A stretch of DNA of 64,000 bases, taken from Vibrio tritonius. Its GTDB lineage: Bacteria > Pseudomonadota > Gammaproteobacteria > Enterobacterales > Vibrionaceae. The DNA lies in the NCBI RefSeq assembly GCF_001547935.1, contig NZ_AP014636.1:1364001-1428000 (forward strand), in the 5' to 3' direction. Positions within the stretch are counted from its first letter, which is position 1. Each line of letters starts with the position of its first letter. A program made the translations under genes and the position numbers. The notes under the pieces were generated by a model. That model was not told the origin of the DNA, did not search any database, and saw only the letters and a program-made list of their open reading frames with translations. Below, one piece after another: positions 1-9,461 of this stretch.

Positions 1-1159
1 GCAGTAACACCAATTTCACTAAGTTTGTTGTTGGCCCAACGTTATAATGCTTGGCTTGACTAAAATCGTAGTGATACGACTGTTTTTTACGTAGCCCGGT
101 TGAGGTTTCTAAGCGCAAATTCATCGCAAACTGGGTTTCAATTTCCAACTGAATATTGTCCAACGCTTCTTTTGCATTGTTTAGCTTATATTCCACTTGC
201 TGCTGATCGAATGCGTTCTCTAAAGCAAACTCTTTTAACACTGTCTGCACCACATCACGTGATTCTGGGGAATTCCACAAACAATGCTCAAGGAGTAAGA
301 GATCGAGCGGGTTAATGCTATCGCGACCATTAAAGAAAGCACTCGCTTTAATCAATTTTACTGCTTTTTTCCAACGACGGTCCGACACATAAAGGTCAAT
401 CACTTCTTTCTCATGGGATTCAAGGCGCGTTTTGATGCGATAGAGCTTATCAAACACATCATCACTGATCGTCATTTGATCCAACTCATGTTGCCATAAA
501 TGATATTCTTCATCAGTGATAGCAAGGCCTTGCGGTACTTTTGCTTCTTGTGCGGTTCCGACAGTTAACATCGACTTAAAGTTCTGTCGGTCTTGAATTC
601 GGTTCACAAACAGGCGCACCAGCATGCGGTCATAAAGTGCATCTAAACCGCTATCTTCTTCCGGCAATTCGTTTGAGGCCGATACCAACAAACGCATTGG
701 AACTTTCTCTATTTCACTGCCGTTTTTGAACGTTTTCTCATTAACAACCGTTAAGAGCGTATTGAGGATAGCGGGGCCTGCTTTCCAAATTTCATCTAGG
801 AAGACAACCTGCGCTTTAGGAAGATATCCTTGGGTTAAACGAACATAACGTCCATTGTCTTTCAATTCTTGAATACTCAGCGGGCCAAATACCTCTTCCG
901 GAGTAGAAAATCGGGTCATTAAGTATTCAAAATAGCTGCTTTGGTCAAATGCCTGAATCAAACGCTTGGCAATCAAACTTTTCGCAATACCCGGAGGACC
1001 AAGAAGAAAGACACTCTCTCCACTTAATGCCGCCAGCAGGCAAAGCTTTATTGTATGTTCACGCTCGTAAACCCCTTCGCTCAATGCTTTTGCAAGTTTT
1101 GTTATACGTTCAGAAAGCAATGCTTGATGTGCATGATTAGCCTTAGGTGATGAGGTCAT
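1..1159 (-). CDS. ravA: RavA, MoxR-family AAA+ ATPase (3' end of gene outside window)
   Basis: This is a regulatory MoxR-type AAA+ ATPase; in enterobacteria RavA works with the VWA protein ViaA and the inducible lysine decarboxylase. The reverse-strand frame is open from an ATG at 1157-1159 to the window edge, about 386 codons, so the C-terminus is missing. Visible motifs are the Walker A GPPGIAKS, the stretch [20 protein letters not shown], the Walker [13 protein letters not shown] and the sensor-1 region [10 protein letters not shown]. All closely match E. coli RavA as I remember it. An AAGGA ribosome site lies about 8 nt before the ATG. viaA would be expected beyond the left edge and cannot be seen. 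Confidence 0.92.
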   Translation of the reverse strand, partial: MTSSPKANHAHQALLSERITKLAKALSEGVYEREHTIKLCLLAALSGESVFLLGPPGIAKSLIAKRLIQAFDQSSYFEYLMTRFSTPEEVFGPLSIQELKDNGRYVRLTQGYLPKAQVVFLDEIWKAGPAILNTLLTVVNEKTFKNGSEIEKVPMRLLVSASNELPEEDSGLDALYDRMLVRLFVNRIQDRQNFKSMLTVGTAQEAKVPQGLAITDEEYHLWQHELDQMTISDDVFDKLYRIKTRLESHEKEVIDLYVSDRRWKKAVKLIKASAFFNGRDSINPLDLLLLEHCLWNSPESRDVVQTVLKEFALENAFDQQQVEYKLNNAKEALDNIQLEIETQFAMNLRLETSTGLRKKQSYHYDFSQAKHYNVGPTTNLVKLVLL

Positions 1160-1406
1160 ACTGGGTTCCTTGGCGTGCGATTCGACTCTTTATCTTCATG
1201 TCATACTTCTATTGTTTAGCACAGCTAATATGCTGTTTTATTCGCTTTGCGCAATTTATGACTGAATGACTCTATTTTTATTTATTGTTTGCAAATATGA
1301 CAAGAATAGCAACCTTAGTTTAACTAAATCGCCAAAAGCATCTGGGTATCACGGTCGATTTACGCTATGGTACTGACCCATTGAAGGGAAAATAAAGACC
1401 TAAGTC

Positions 1407-1928
1407 ATGAATAGAACGATTCATCAGTGGAAAAAAACCGTCTCTCTTACCGAGCAAGACATGGAACTTCCCAACGGCAAATCCATCACACATACTACCA
1501 TTGTCCATCCGGGTGCGGCCGTCATCATTCCTCTCACCGAAGACAACCAGATCGTCATGGTGTATCAATATCGTCCATCACTACGAAAATGGATGCTTGA
1601 AGTCCCAGCAGGCACCATGGAGTTAGGTGAAAACCCGCTTAACTGCGCCGAGCGCGAGTTGGAAGAAGAAACAGGTTACAGTGCTGAACATTACACAGCG
1701 TTGGGTCAATTGACTCCCATGGCTGGCATGTGCGATGAAATCCAGCATCTCTTCATTGCTAAAGGATTAAACAAAACAGCGCGTTATGAGTGTGATGAAG
1801 ATGAAATAATTGAAGTATGCAGCTACTCAATTGCAGAACTAGAATCGATGATTGTGTCAGGAGAGATTACCGATTCCAAAACCATCGCTTGTCTTTATAA
1901 AGCGAAACTCTGTGGTCATCTAGATTAA
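1407..1928 (+). CDS. Nudix hydrolase, ADP-ribose pyrophosphatase-like
   Basis: A 173-residue Nudix hydrolase that probably cleaves ADP-ribose or a related nucleoside diphosphate derivative. The complete Nudix box (GX5EX7REUXEEXGU) runs from about residue 69 to 91, with the core RELEEETGY. The preceding segment YQYRPSLRKWMLEVPAG is typical of the ADP-ribose pyrophosphatase branch. It stands alone, with about 240 nt of non-coding DNA on each side. The ribosome site is weak, but the N-terminus fits the family. The exact substrate cannot be decided from sequence. Confidence 0.85.
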   Translation: MNRTIHQWKKTVSLTEQDMELPNGKSITHTTIVHPGAAVIIPLTEDNQIVMVYQYRPSLRKWMLEVPAGTMELGENPLNCAERELEEETGYSAEHYTALGQLTPMAGMCDEIQHLFIAKGLNKTARYECDEDEIIEVCSYSIAELESMIVSGEITDSKTIACLYKAKLCGHLD

Positions 1929-2166
1929 GTATTTTGTTACTCTTTTTGTAAATTAGGGTAAATACTTTATTCTATAATCAGAGTCTGTGCTGTTATGGGC
2001 TGTAGCGAAAGCCTGCATCAAGTGGCTAATAAACAATCAGTTATGTTTACTTTGGGCGAAAAGTAGGCTCAACCTATATCGACTTAGGTTGATCTTGAGC
2101 GAACAACCGCATAGGCTGCTTCATTCAGCAAATTTATCACAACGACGATAGTAATTTAGTGTAAAA

Positions 2167-2892
2167 ATGAGAGAAAAACGACAAGGGCGCCGTAGTGCGG
2201 AAGATGCACAAAAAACCCGTTTTACAATTCTAACGGTAGCGGCAGACCTCTTTTGTGAATTTGGCTATGCCAAAGTATCATTGCGCCAAATAAGCGATAA
2301 AGCCGGTGTATCACACAGCCTGTTGCGCCACCACTTTGGCAGCAAAGAAAAGATTTGGCATGCAATCAGTGATGGTTTGCATTCTTACATGTCGCAGTAC
2401 ATGAAATTGATTCTATCGCACATTCCACCAGAAACGCCGGCCAATATTTTACTTTACCGCTTTACCTTACGCTTGCTCGCACATAGTTTGGTCAATCGTA
2501 AGCCGATTCAATTGATAGCCGATTCCGTTCGCCAAGACGATGCGTTATTTGATTATTACATTGGTACGGCAGGAGAAATCGAACATGTTATTGAAGAGCT
2601 AGCAGGCGAATACAATCAACAGTTTCCTGATAAAAGCCTCAATGTTTGGGAAGTAAAATGGCAACTGTTAATGTTTGCGCACAGTGCTGCTAGCCTTACA
2701 CCATTTTTAAAAGAGACATGGTCTGAGGTCACCACTGACTTGAACGAATGTCTACTACTCCACCTCAATCTCTTTAATCAAACCTTGGTTGCTAAATATC
2801 ACGTTGATGAAGAAAACGTTGAACATCCGAAAAGCATTCAAGAATTAGTGTATGACATGAAATGCGATTGGGGTGATATTACCCCAAATTAA
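2167..2892 (+). CDS. TetR-family transcriptional regulator
   Basis: A 241-residue one-component regulator. Residues about 18-65 form the TetR DNA-binding domain, with the signature sequence SLRQISDKAGVSHSLLRHHF followed by GSKEKIW. The rest is a helical ligand-binding domain with no recognisable ligand. It is transcribed toward the convergent DEAD-box helicase gene and a strong bidirectional hairpin lies between them. No divergent partner gene is adjacent, so its target is not evident. The ATG start is preceded by an AT-rich leader without a strong ribosome site. Confidence 0.85.
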   Translation: MREKRQGRRSAEDAQKTRFTILTVAADLFCEFGYAKVSLRQISDKAGVSHSLLRHHFGSKEKIWHAISDGLHSYMSQYMKLILSHIPPETPANILLYRFTLRLLAHSLVNRKPIQLIADSVRQDDALFDYYIGTAGEIEHVIEELAGEYNQQFPDKSLNVWEVKWQLLMFAHSAASLTPFLKETWSEVTTDLNECLLLHLNLFNQTLVAKYHVDEENVEHPKSIQELVYDMKCDWGDITPN

Positions 2893-2941
2893 GTTAGCGA
2901 ATGAACACTCCTCGCTCGCGACGTGTTCTCTTTCATATCAT

Positions 2942-2974
2942 AACTAAAAAGGTGGCCTAGCCACCTTTTTAGTT
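2942..2974. terminator. Bidirectional rho-independent terminator
   Basis: There are 15-bp perfect arms (2942-2956 and 2960-2974) around a CTA loop. The GC-rich core is GGTGGC/GCCACC, flanked by A-runs and T-runs, so it works in both directions. It lies between the convergent TetR and DEAD-box genes. Confidence 0.9.
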
Positions 2975-2998
2975 ATCTCTAACGACAAATTCATCGCA

Positions 2999-4285
2999 CT
3001 ATTTGTTACCACGTTTGCCGCGACCAGCATGAATTTTAAGTTTTGCTTTGAGCTTACGTTTCTCTGCAGAGCGACTTTGTCTCTTAGGTGTTCCATCTGC
3101 CATAACTGGCGTGGTTAAGGTTGGTTCAAATCCACTTAACCACTCCTGCGACAAACGTTTATCAAGCAAACGTTCAATGGCAGATAACATCGGCTCTTCA
3201 TCACGAGCCAGCAGTGAAACGGCAAGTCCTGGATGTCCCGCTCGCCCTGTGCGACCAATTCGATGCACGTAATCTTCTGCTTTAAACGGCATATCAAAGT
3301 TGACCACTTGCTCTAATTGCGCAATATCGAGGCCACGAGCAGCAACATCCGTGGCAATCAACGCACGAATCTTTCCTGCTTTAAAATCATCAAGGGCTTT
3401 TTGGCGCGCACCTTGGCTTTTATCTCCGTTGATAGAGGCGGCTTTAATGCCATCTAATTTGAGTTCATTGGCTAACGCGTCACTGCCCTGTTTGGTTTTT
3501 ACAAACACCAGTACCTGCTGCCAATTACGAGAACCAATCAAATAAGCCAGCAGTTCCCGCTTACGTTTTTTATCCACTGGATATACTTTCTGCTCAACCG
3601 TGTCGGCGGTTGAGTTTTGTGGGGTCACCTGTACCTCTGCAGGCACTTCCATCATGCGATACGCGATAGATTTTACTTTGGCATTAAAGGTTGCCGAGAA
3701 AAACAGGGTTTGGCGTTCTTGAGGTAGACGACGCAGTACACGTTGAATATCGGGCATAAAGCCCATGTCCAACATGCGATCAGCTTCATCTAAAACTAAG
3801 GTTTTCGTCGTTGCAAGAGTTAGGGTCTTTACATGCGCATGATCCAGCAAACGACCGGGAGTTGCGATCAAAATATCGGCCCCTGCCGCCAGTTTATTAA
3901 CTTGCACTTTCATGCTAGTGCCACCGTAAACCGCAACAATGTTAAGGGAAGTGCCTTCGGCGTACGAAACTAGGTTATCTAATACCTGTTGAGCCAGTTC
4001 ACGGGTTGGAACCAAAATAAGTGAACGAACATCGCCTTTGGCAAGTGGCTCCTCGGTTTTATCATCAAGTAGACGCTGAATCAGGGGCAAGCCATAAGCC
4101 GCCGTTTTTCCTGTGCCAGTTTGTGCTCCTGCCAATACATCGCGTCCAGCCAGTACATGGGGAATGGCTTGTTCTTGAATTGGAGTAGGCTGTTGAATAC
4201 GTAGTGATTGCAGCTGAGAGATCAAAGCCGGATTGATGCCTAATTGGCCGAATGTGGATGGAATTTCTGGCGTCTTTTCGGACAT
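2999..4285 (-). CDS. DEAD-box ATP-dependent RNA helicase, RhlE-like
   Basis: A 428-residue RNA helicase, probably acting in RNA remodelling or ribosome assembly. In order it has the Q motif PTPIQEQAIP (about 33-42), Walker A AQTGTGKT (54-61), PTRELAQQ, DEAD (166-169), SAT (197-199) and HRIGRTGRAG (341-350). The C-terminal tail from about residue 395 is strongly basic and likely contacts RNA. Length and motifs fit the RhlE/SrmB group, and I cannot choose between them with certainty. The start codon of acpH lies about 600 nt upstream, and the acpH stop is 36 nt before this start, so the two genes are probably co-transcribed. Confidence 0.9.
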   Translation of the reverse strand: MSEKTPEIPSTFGQLGINPALISQLQSLRIQQPTPIQEQAIPHVLAGRDVLAGAQTGTGKTAAYGLPLIQRLLDDKTEEPLAKGDVRSLILVPTRELAQQVLDNLVSYAEGTSLNIVAVYGGTSMKVQVNKLAAGADILIATPGRLLDHAHVKTLTLATTKTLVLDEADRMLDMGFMPDIQRVLRRLPQERQTLFFSATFNAKVKSIAYRMMEVPAEVQVTPQNSTADTVEQKVYPVDKKRKRELLAYLIGSRNWQQVLVFVKTKQGSDALANELKLDGIKAASINGDKSQGARQKALDDFKAGKIRALIATDVAARGLDIAQLEQVVNFDMPFKAEDYVHRIGRTGRAGHPGLAVSLLARDEEPMLSAIERLLDKRLSQEWLSGFEPTLTTPVMADGTPKRQSRSAEKRKLKAKLKIHAGRGKRGNK

Positions 4286-4321
4286 GATGTTTACCTGTTA
4301 CCATGAAGGACGCGAATTGTA

Positions 4322-4903
4322 TCAGAGTTGAACCCGTTTGGCTTCGTTTAACACTTGCGGATAAAAATCGGTAAATAGTGTCTGTAACGCAGCATAATTA
4401 GCCAATAAACTCTGACTGCAGAGAGCCACCGGAGCAATGCGCTCACTACGTGTGGCGATGCGTTTAAGTGCAAATTCAATATTATCGAAGTCTTGATATG
4501 ATTCAAGCCATCGTCCCGACCACATACGATCTGTCATCCGCAGATACTGAGCTGGCAAATCCGGTTCATAGGAATGCTTAACTTGCTGCTTAGCATGGGC
4601 AACAAACTCCGTTAAATCCAGTGCTGAAAATTCATTCCAACGAGACGCCAAGCAGTGATCCCAAAACATATCGAGAGCGATAGGCGCAAAGCGTTGCAGC
4701 GGCTTTGGAAACAATGCCTTTGCTTGTTTGATGATGTCATGACGATCGGTATAAGCATCAACCCATCGATGCAGCAAGATCCCTTGTACCACTTCGTCTG
4801 AATATCGACCATGTGGCGCTCCCTTAACAAAATCCCCCAGTAAGTTACCAAGCAAATTACTTTGGCTATGTTCAGCAATGTGTAAATGGGCGAGATAGTT
4901 CAT
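4322..4903 (-). CDS. acpH: Acyl carrier protein phosphodiesterase AcpH
   Basis: A 193-residue protein of the DUF479/AcpH family, which removes the 4'-phosphopantetheine group from holo-ACP. The N-terminus MNYLAHLHIA, the GNLLGDFVKG segment with Asp24, and the HRWVDAYTD motif (His45, Asp49, Asp53) are diagnostic metal-site elements of this family. Length equals the E. coli enzyme. It lies directly upstream of the DEAD-box gene on the same strand with a 36-nt gap, suggesting one transcript. Confidence 0.9.
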   Translation of the reverse strand: MNYLAHLHIAEHSQSNLLGNLLGDFVKGAPHGRYSDEVVQGILLHRWVDAYTDRHDIIKQAKALFPKPLQRFAPIALDMFWDHCLASRWNEFSALDLTEFVAHAKQQVKHSYEPDLPAQYLRMTDRMWSGRWLESYQDFDNIEFALKRIATRSERIAPVALCSQSLLANYAALQTLFTDFYPQVLNEAKRVQL

Positions 4904-4987
4904 GTGTGGCGTTCACGGTATGGATTTAGAAAGATAAAGAGAATAGCAGAAAGACTGAAGCCAGCGCTGGGCGCTGGCAACTTCTAG

Positions 4988-5110
4988 TTATGCCCGTGAT
5001 GAATCGTTTTCATCACTACGAGTTTCTTGATACTCACTGAGATCAAAACCGATCTCCATGGCATCTAACAGTTCAAGACTATCGTCTTGCTGATTAATTT
5101 GGTCACTCAT
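4988..5110 (-). CDS. Small acidic hypothetical protein, 40 residues
   Basis: An ORF of 40 codons that reads MSDQINQQDDSLELLDAMEI at its N-terminus. It is supported mainly by an excellent Shine-Dalgarno sequence, AAGGAGG, seven nt before the ATG, and by its position as the next gene upstream of acpH on the same strand (84-nt gap). The product is acidic, soluble and without a signal peptide. I do not recognise the family. Without comparative data the coding status is likely but not proven. Confidence 0.6.
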   Translation of the reverse strand: MSDQINQQDDSLELLDAMEIGFDLSEYQETRSDENDSSRA

Positions 5111-5367
5111 AGTCGACCTCCTTCTTATCATTATTAACCCCGATGTATTCGTGATAATCATTATTCAGTTTTCGGTGCATCGCTGCTTCAGCAAGATGAC
5201 CATATCAATGTGATTATCCCAATACGTGGGTACTACCTAGCTGAACTTATATATCGTGGCGAATAGCACGACTTTCAAGAGCTCAACAAGATAATGCAGC
5301 GAAACTAATGTCGCTGTGTCCTTTTTATATCGCTTTTATGTCAATAACATGACAACATCAAAACGAG

Positions 5368-5430
5368 TATCCCCAATTCACCTCAAGATACTGTTTCAGC
5401 AAGGATGTATCTTGAAGTCACTTAGGTATA
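5368..5430. repeat. Short hairpin copy of the TATACCC-type dispersed repeat
   Basis: A 63-bp element consisting of the two ends of the repeat family brought together. The left end TATCCCCAATTCACCTCAAG pairs with the right end GTATCTTGAAGTCACTTAGG around a short centre. It is diverged from the other copies, so it is probably old. Confidence 0.65.
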
Positions 5431-5485
5431 ACTACCTTTAACACAAATCCGACATTCATGTCACCACATCTTTGCTCGCCACTAT

Positions 5486-5503
5486 TGTAAACATTAATGT
5501 ACA
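5486..5503. promoter_or_regulatory. Candidate TyrR box upstream of the aromatic amino acid permease
   Basis: TGTAAA-N6-TGTACA matches the TyrR consensus TGTAAA-N6-TTTACA at 11 of 12 fixed positions. A weaker second box, CGTATA-N6-TTTACA, is at 5635-5652 just before the start codon. E. coli tyrP likewise has a strong and a weak TyrR box. The assignment is by motif only. Confidence 0.55.
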
Positions 5504-5654
5504 ATTTTGGATTTTTATTTTTACAAATAGATTGACTGGCAAGATTAAGTCTTGGAGAATAACCGGATAAACACAACATATTGCTAGTTGGTTGACTAAT
5601 AAACGAACAAAACTCTTTAGCAAAAACATTAAACCGTATAATAAAGTTTACATT

Positions 5655-6860
5655 ATGATGAAATCAAAGCTTCTAGGTAGTACTTTGATCATTGCCGGTA
5701 CCACTATTGGTGCGGGAATGTTAGCCCTACCACTTGCCTCTGCCGGAATTGGATTTTCTACATCGCTGATGATCATGGTCGCGTTGTGGGTACTTATGTC
5801 GTTCACTGCCCTATTGATGGTAGAAGTACATCAATACGCCGAAAGCAATGCCACTTTGCACACACTAGCGAAACAAATTTTGGGTGAAAAAGGCAAATGG
5901 ATTGCCACTTTTGCCATGCTCTTTCTTTTCTATTCGCTCTGTGCTGCTTACATCGCCGGTGGCGGCGCGCAGTTCAGTGATCGCATGCACGATATGCTTG
6001 GGCTAGAGTTGCAAGGTTCTGTGGGCACATTACTGTTTACGGTTATTGTGGCTGCGGTAGTTACTATCGGTACAGGTACTGTAGACCGAGTTAACCGTGT
6101 ACTGTTTACTGGCAAGCTGATTGCAATGGTGCTCGTGTTATTCTTTCTAGCGCCGAACGTAACGGAATCTTACTTACTAAGCATGCCACTTCAACAAGGT
6201 TTGATTGTGGCTGCGATTCCTGTGATTTTCACTTCGTTTGGCTTTCACGGCAGCATTCCAGCGATTGTGAACTACCTTGATGGTGACACTCCGGCACTGC
6301 GTAAAGCCATTATTTTGGGTTCTGCGATTCCGTTGATCATCTATGTTTTTTGGCAGCTCGTTACATTAGGCGTCGTTAGCCAGAACGAATTGGTTGATAA
6401 CTCTGGATTGTCTGCCCTGATCAGCACCTTAGCGGTCAAAGTGCATCATTCGAATTTAAGCAACGTCATCGGCATTTTTGCTGACCTAGCATTATTGACC
6501 TCATTTTTGGGCGTAAGCTTAGGTCTGTTTGAATTTCTTGGTGATATTTTGCGTAAAAATAGTACGGCAAGCATGAATCGCCCAGTCGCAGCCATGATTA
6601 CGTTTTTACCACCTCTAGCGTTTGCGTTGTTTTACCCAGAAGGCTTTATCATGGCACTAGGCTACGCTGCAATCGCTTTAGCCATCTTAGCCATTTTCTT
6701 ACCATTATTTATGGTGGTAAAAGTGCGCCAACAAAAGTCAGATGTAAAATACCAAGTTGGAGGCGGCACTCCTGCGCTGGTATTGACAGGCGTAGTCGGG
6801 GTAATGATTATAGGAGTGCAATTGCTAGTAACAGCAGGCGTGCTGCCCGCACTAGGTTAA
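5655..6860 (+). CDS. tyrP: Aromatic amino acid permease, TyrP/Mtr type
   Basis: An inner-membrane proton symporter of the hydroxy/aromatic amino acid permease family, about 401 residues with roughly 11 membrane helices. The N-terminal motif IIAGTTIGAGMLALPLA is the family signature, and SFGFHGSIPAIVNY is the second conserved block. Upstream in-frame TTG codons could extend the protein to 5592. I chose the ATG at 5655 because family members begin just before the first helix and are about 400 residues. A TyrR-like box upstream supports tyrosine or tryptophan as substrate. Which of the two cannot be decided here. Confidence 0.85.
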   Translation: MMKSKLLGSTLIIAGTTIGAGMLALPLASAGIGFSTSLMIMVALWVLMSFTALLMVEVHQYAESNATLHTLAKQILGEKGKWIATFAMLFLFYSLCAAYIAGGGAQFSDRMHDMLGLELQGSVGTLLFTVIVAAVVTIGTGTVDRVNRVLFTGKLIAMVLVLFFLAPNVTESYLLSMPLQQGLIVAAIPVIFTSFGFHGSIPAIVNYLDGDTPALRKAIILGSAIPLIIYVFWQLVTLGVVSQNELVDNSGLSALISTLAVKVHHSNLSNVIGIFADLALLTSFLGVSLGLFEFLGDILRKNSTASMNRPVAAMITFLPPLAFALFYPEGFIMALGYAAIALAILAIFLPLFMVVKVRQQKSDVKYQVGGGTPALVLTGVVGVMIIGVQLLVTAGVLPALG

Positions 6861-6912
6861 ATCAATCACTGTCGGTTGATAACACCCGATTAAACACCAA
6901 AGACTCTAACTC

Positions 6913-6950
6913 CATCCCCAGTGCATCCTTTATAAGGCTGGGGATGTTCG
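6913..6950 (+). terminator. Hairpin terminator after tyrP
   Basis: Perfect 9-bp arms CATCCCCAG (6913-6921) and CTGGGGATG (6938-6946) enclose a 16-nt loop. A pyrimidine-rich stretch ending TTTT follows about ten nt later, so the termination signal is plausible but not textbook. Confidence 0.6.
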
Positions 6951-6959
6951 CTCTTCTTT

Positions 6960-6977
6960 TATACCCAAATGACCTCA
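6960..6977. repeat. End fragment of TATACCC-type dispersed repeat
   Basis: TATACCCAAATGACCTCA is identical to the outer 18 nt of the full repeat at 29664-29929 apart from common variants. Only this one end is present. Confidence 0.5.
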
Positions 6978-7145
6978 CAAATCGATCCATGAAAAATCGA
7001 TCCATAAAAATTCCCTTTTTTGTCGCCTAACTGCAACCTAACTGTCATTTAACTCCAGCACACTAACTATCAGATGGTTCTGAATTAACTTAACGGCGTC
7101 GTAACACTCCATAAGTTAATGTCTCATATAAATAAGAGAGTTGGG

Positions 7146-8123
7146 ATGCGCAAAATTCAATATTATTTATCCAGCGTAATGTACAGTTTAGTTCCTAACC
7201 CCATCATGCGCGGATATGTCAATTATCGCCTTAACCGTCTCAGTCATGAGCAACGCCAATCCATGCAACAGCGGCTCAATTACTATCATCAAGTACAACA
7301 CCGTTTCTCCACTACCCCCGAAGCAAAACAAGCCTCTCATTTTAAGAAAAACTGTGGCAGCACCTACTATTACGACATGCTTAAAGTCATTAAAGGGTTT
7401 GATCCGAATTTCAGTTTTGATTTTATCCATGGCGACGTAACAGAAGTCCCAAGTTCACCTACGTTTGTGAAAAGTCGCCCAATCGCGGGCCATAACCACA
7501 ATTCCATTTTGCTCAAGCTTAATGAAGTACGACACTATCGTTTTGTGAAAGATAAACTCAGCTTCAGTGAAAAATTGGATCGTGTCGTATGGCGAGGCAG
7601 TGGTTTTCGTCCTAATCGACGTTTACTCCTAGAAACCTATTTTTCTCACCCACGCTGTAACGTCGGACGAACCGATACCGAAGATCACGATCAACTGCGC
7701 TATGTTTTGCCTAAAATGAGCATCAAAGAGCAGCTTAATTACAAGTTTATATTGAGCTTAGAAGGGAAAGATGTAGCCACTAACCTAAAATGGATTATGT
7801 CATCTCAATCGCTTGTTATGACCCCGAAATTGGTCTTCGAGACATGGTTCATGGAAGGAAAACTGATTCCTGGCGTGCATTATGTGGAGCTTAAAGATGA
7901 CTTTTCTGACCTGATTGAAAAGATGGACTACTATCTTGCTCATCCAGACGAAGCTGAACAGATCATCTCAAATGCCAATCAGTGGGTTGCCCAGTTTAAG
8001 CAGCTCGGACAAGAACGCTTACTAAGCTATTTAGTTGCAGAGCGTTATTTCAACCTTTCTCAAATTCCGCAAACCGCTCCTACCCCGCCTTGGCTATGGC
8101 GATGGAATAAAACCAACTCCTAA
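7146..8123 (+). CDS. Glycosyltransferase family 90, LPS-modifying type
   Basis: A protein of about 325 residues related to the family 90 glycosyltransferases (LpsA/CAP10 type), which add sugars such as xylose or glucose in lipopolysaccharide or capsule. The diagnostic stretch is KFILSLEGKDVATNLKWIMS followed by TPKLVFETWF, and WRGSG occurs further upstream. The ATG at 7146 has a nearby purine-rich GAGAG site. An alternative ATG at 7119 would add nine residues. The gene is alone, with no other polysaccharide genes nearby, so the acceptor is unknown. Confidence 0.8.
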   Translation: MRKIQYYLSSVMYSLVPNPIMRGYVNYRLNRLSHEQRQSMQQRLNYYHQVQHRFSTTPEAKQASHFKKNCGSTYYYDMLKVIKGFDPNFSFDFIHGDVTEVPSSPTFVKSRPIAGHNHNSILLKLNEVRHYRFVKDKLSFSEKLDRVVWRGSGFRPNRRLLLETYFSHPRCNVGRTDTEDHDQLRYVLPKMSIKEQLNYKFILSLEGKDVATNLKWIMSSQSLVMTPKLVFETWFMEGKLIPGVHYVELKDDFSDLIEKMDYYLAHPDEAEQIISNANQWVAQFKQLGQERLLSYLVAERYFNLSQIPQTAPTPPWLWRWNKTNS

Positions 8124-8223
8124 TTCAGCGCCCTAATTTTGTTTTGTATAGAACACGAGATATTGCCAAACCTTGAAGAACAAATATCATCGTGACTTGC
8201 GGTAACGCTCTACGATAACGAGA

Positions 8224-9183
8224 TTAAAGCTTCACTTTAAACCAGTAGTACAACGTATATTGGTCGGTGTAAAATTCGCTCGGATGATCGACAGGTAAAC
8301 CCAGCGACAAAGTCGTTTCATAACGTTGATGCGCCAACATAACCGATAACGCGGCACCAACCACAGTATCATTTGCTAACGTATAAAAGCGGTCTTGCCC
8401 AATTTGCCCCATGTCGATAGACAGTATCGTCATCACTTTACCGACATCAGGGATATCACCTAAATCGTAATTCAAATCATTGCGCCAAAAATAACCTTCG
8501 CTTCCGGTGGTTTGCACAAACTCAAAACCATGCAACGCGTAATCATTCACCACGGAAACCGGAGCATTGCCAACACGATCTGAACTCCAGATACCATAAA
8601 CATAGGTAGAGTAGCCCAAATTCGACGTTAACGGATAACCGTAACTCATCGATAACTCTTCTTTATGAATTTGCTGATAAGTATCTGAAGCTTGGCGAGA
8701 GCCGCTTTCTGATTCAGACCATAATGTTGTTCTACTCACCATAGGAACAAATGTGAGTTCATTATCAAATAGCTTGGTGCTGTATTCTACGGCTAAGCGA
8801 ATGCGTGAACCTTGCTCAGTACGCGGTCGCAACAAATCATCTAACTTTTCTTGCTTGAATGCATCTTGCCCAAAAGAAAAACTGACGGTACCCAATGCTG
8901 GCAACGCCTTAATAATGGGTTCATCACTATACCATTGCCATATCTTTTGCGAAGTCACAGTAACAGGAGCGAGATCCCAACCTGCTGGAGAAAATTTGGC
9001 AGTTTCAAATAAACATTGAGCATCACTCGATCTGCTTTCCACACCATACGAAGATACCATTAATGACAAGTTAGCAGGTTCACACTGGTCTTTTTGTCCA
9101 GAAAAATTAAGCCAAGGCGATGACCAGCTCAAGGTAGAGCTACCCATTAACACTAGACTTAATATGGTTTTGCCAACTGACAC
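8224..9183 (-). CDS. Outer-membrane beta-barrel protein resembling the C-terminal half of TpsB/ShlB transporters
   Basis: About 319 residues. The N-terminus carries a signal peptide-like segment (KTILSLVLMGSSTLSWS). The rest alternates hydrophobic and polar residues in the manner of a beta barrel and ends in YYWFKVKL. The C-terminal third, with GYFWRNDLNYDLG, DMGQIGQDRF and LGLPVDHPSEF, resembles the barrel end of two-partner secretion transporters. No POTRA domains are present and no partner exoprotein is adjacent. I chose a GTG start at 9183 because GGGAG lies eight nt before it; a TTG at 9198 is also in frame. The family assignment is tentative. Confidence 0.5.
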   Translation of the reverse strand: MSVGKTILSLVLMGSSTLSWSSPWLNFSGQKDQCEPANLSLMVSSYGVESRSSDAQCLFETAKFSPAGWDLAPVTVTSQKIWQWYSDEPIIKALPALGTVSFSFGQDAFKQEKLDDLLRPRTEQGSRIRLAVEYSTKLFDNELTFVPMVSRTTLWSESESGSRQASDTYQQIHKEELSMSYGYPLTSNLGYSTYVYGIWSSDRVGNAPVSVVNDYALHGFEFVQTTGSEGYFWRNDLNYDLGDIPDVGKVMTILSIDMGQIGQDRFYTLANDTVVGAALSVMLAHQRYETTLSLGLPVDHPSEFYTDQYTLYYWFKVKL

Positions 9184-9340
9184 GATATCATCTCCCAAAT
9201 CTCAATGTCGCAAGTTTTACTCATTGCCAAGATCAATTACAGATCACAACATAATACAGTCGATCAATATCACACTAAATACCCCGTTCGGATCATTCAT
9301 CAGACACTTAGATTATCGCTAATTTACTAATATTGATTTT

Positions 9341-9359
9341 ACTAATGAAAATCATTTGT
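9341..9359. promoter_or_regulatory. Candidate Fur box before the TonB-dependent receptor
   Basis: ACTAATGAAAATCATTTGT matches the 19-bp Fur consensus GATAATGATAATCATTATC at 13 positions, including the central AATGA and AATCATT blocks. It lies about 100 nt upstream of a siderophore receptor gene, which is the expected place. Confidence 0.55.
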
Positions 9360-9461
9360 ATTTATCTTCCAAGTATGAGAAAACGTGCCCTTTGTTATTC
9401 ACATTTTTACACTTTGCAACAAATTTTATAAATAACACGCTTTATCAAAAGTAGAAAATCA

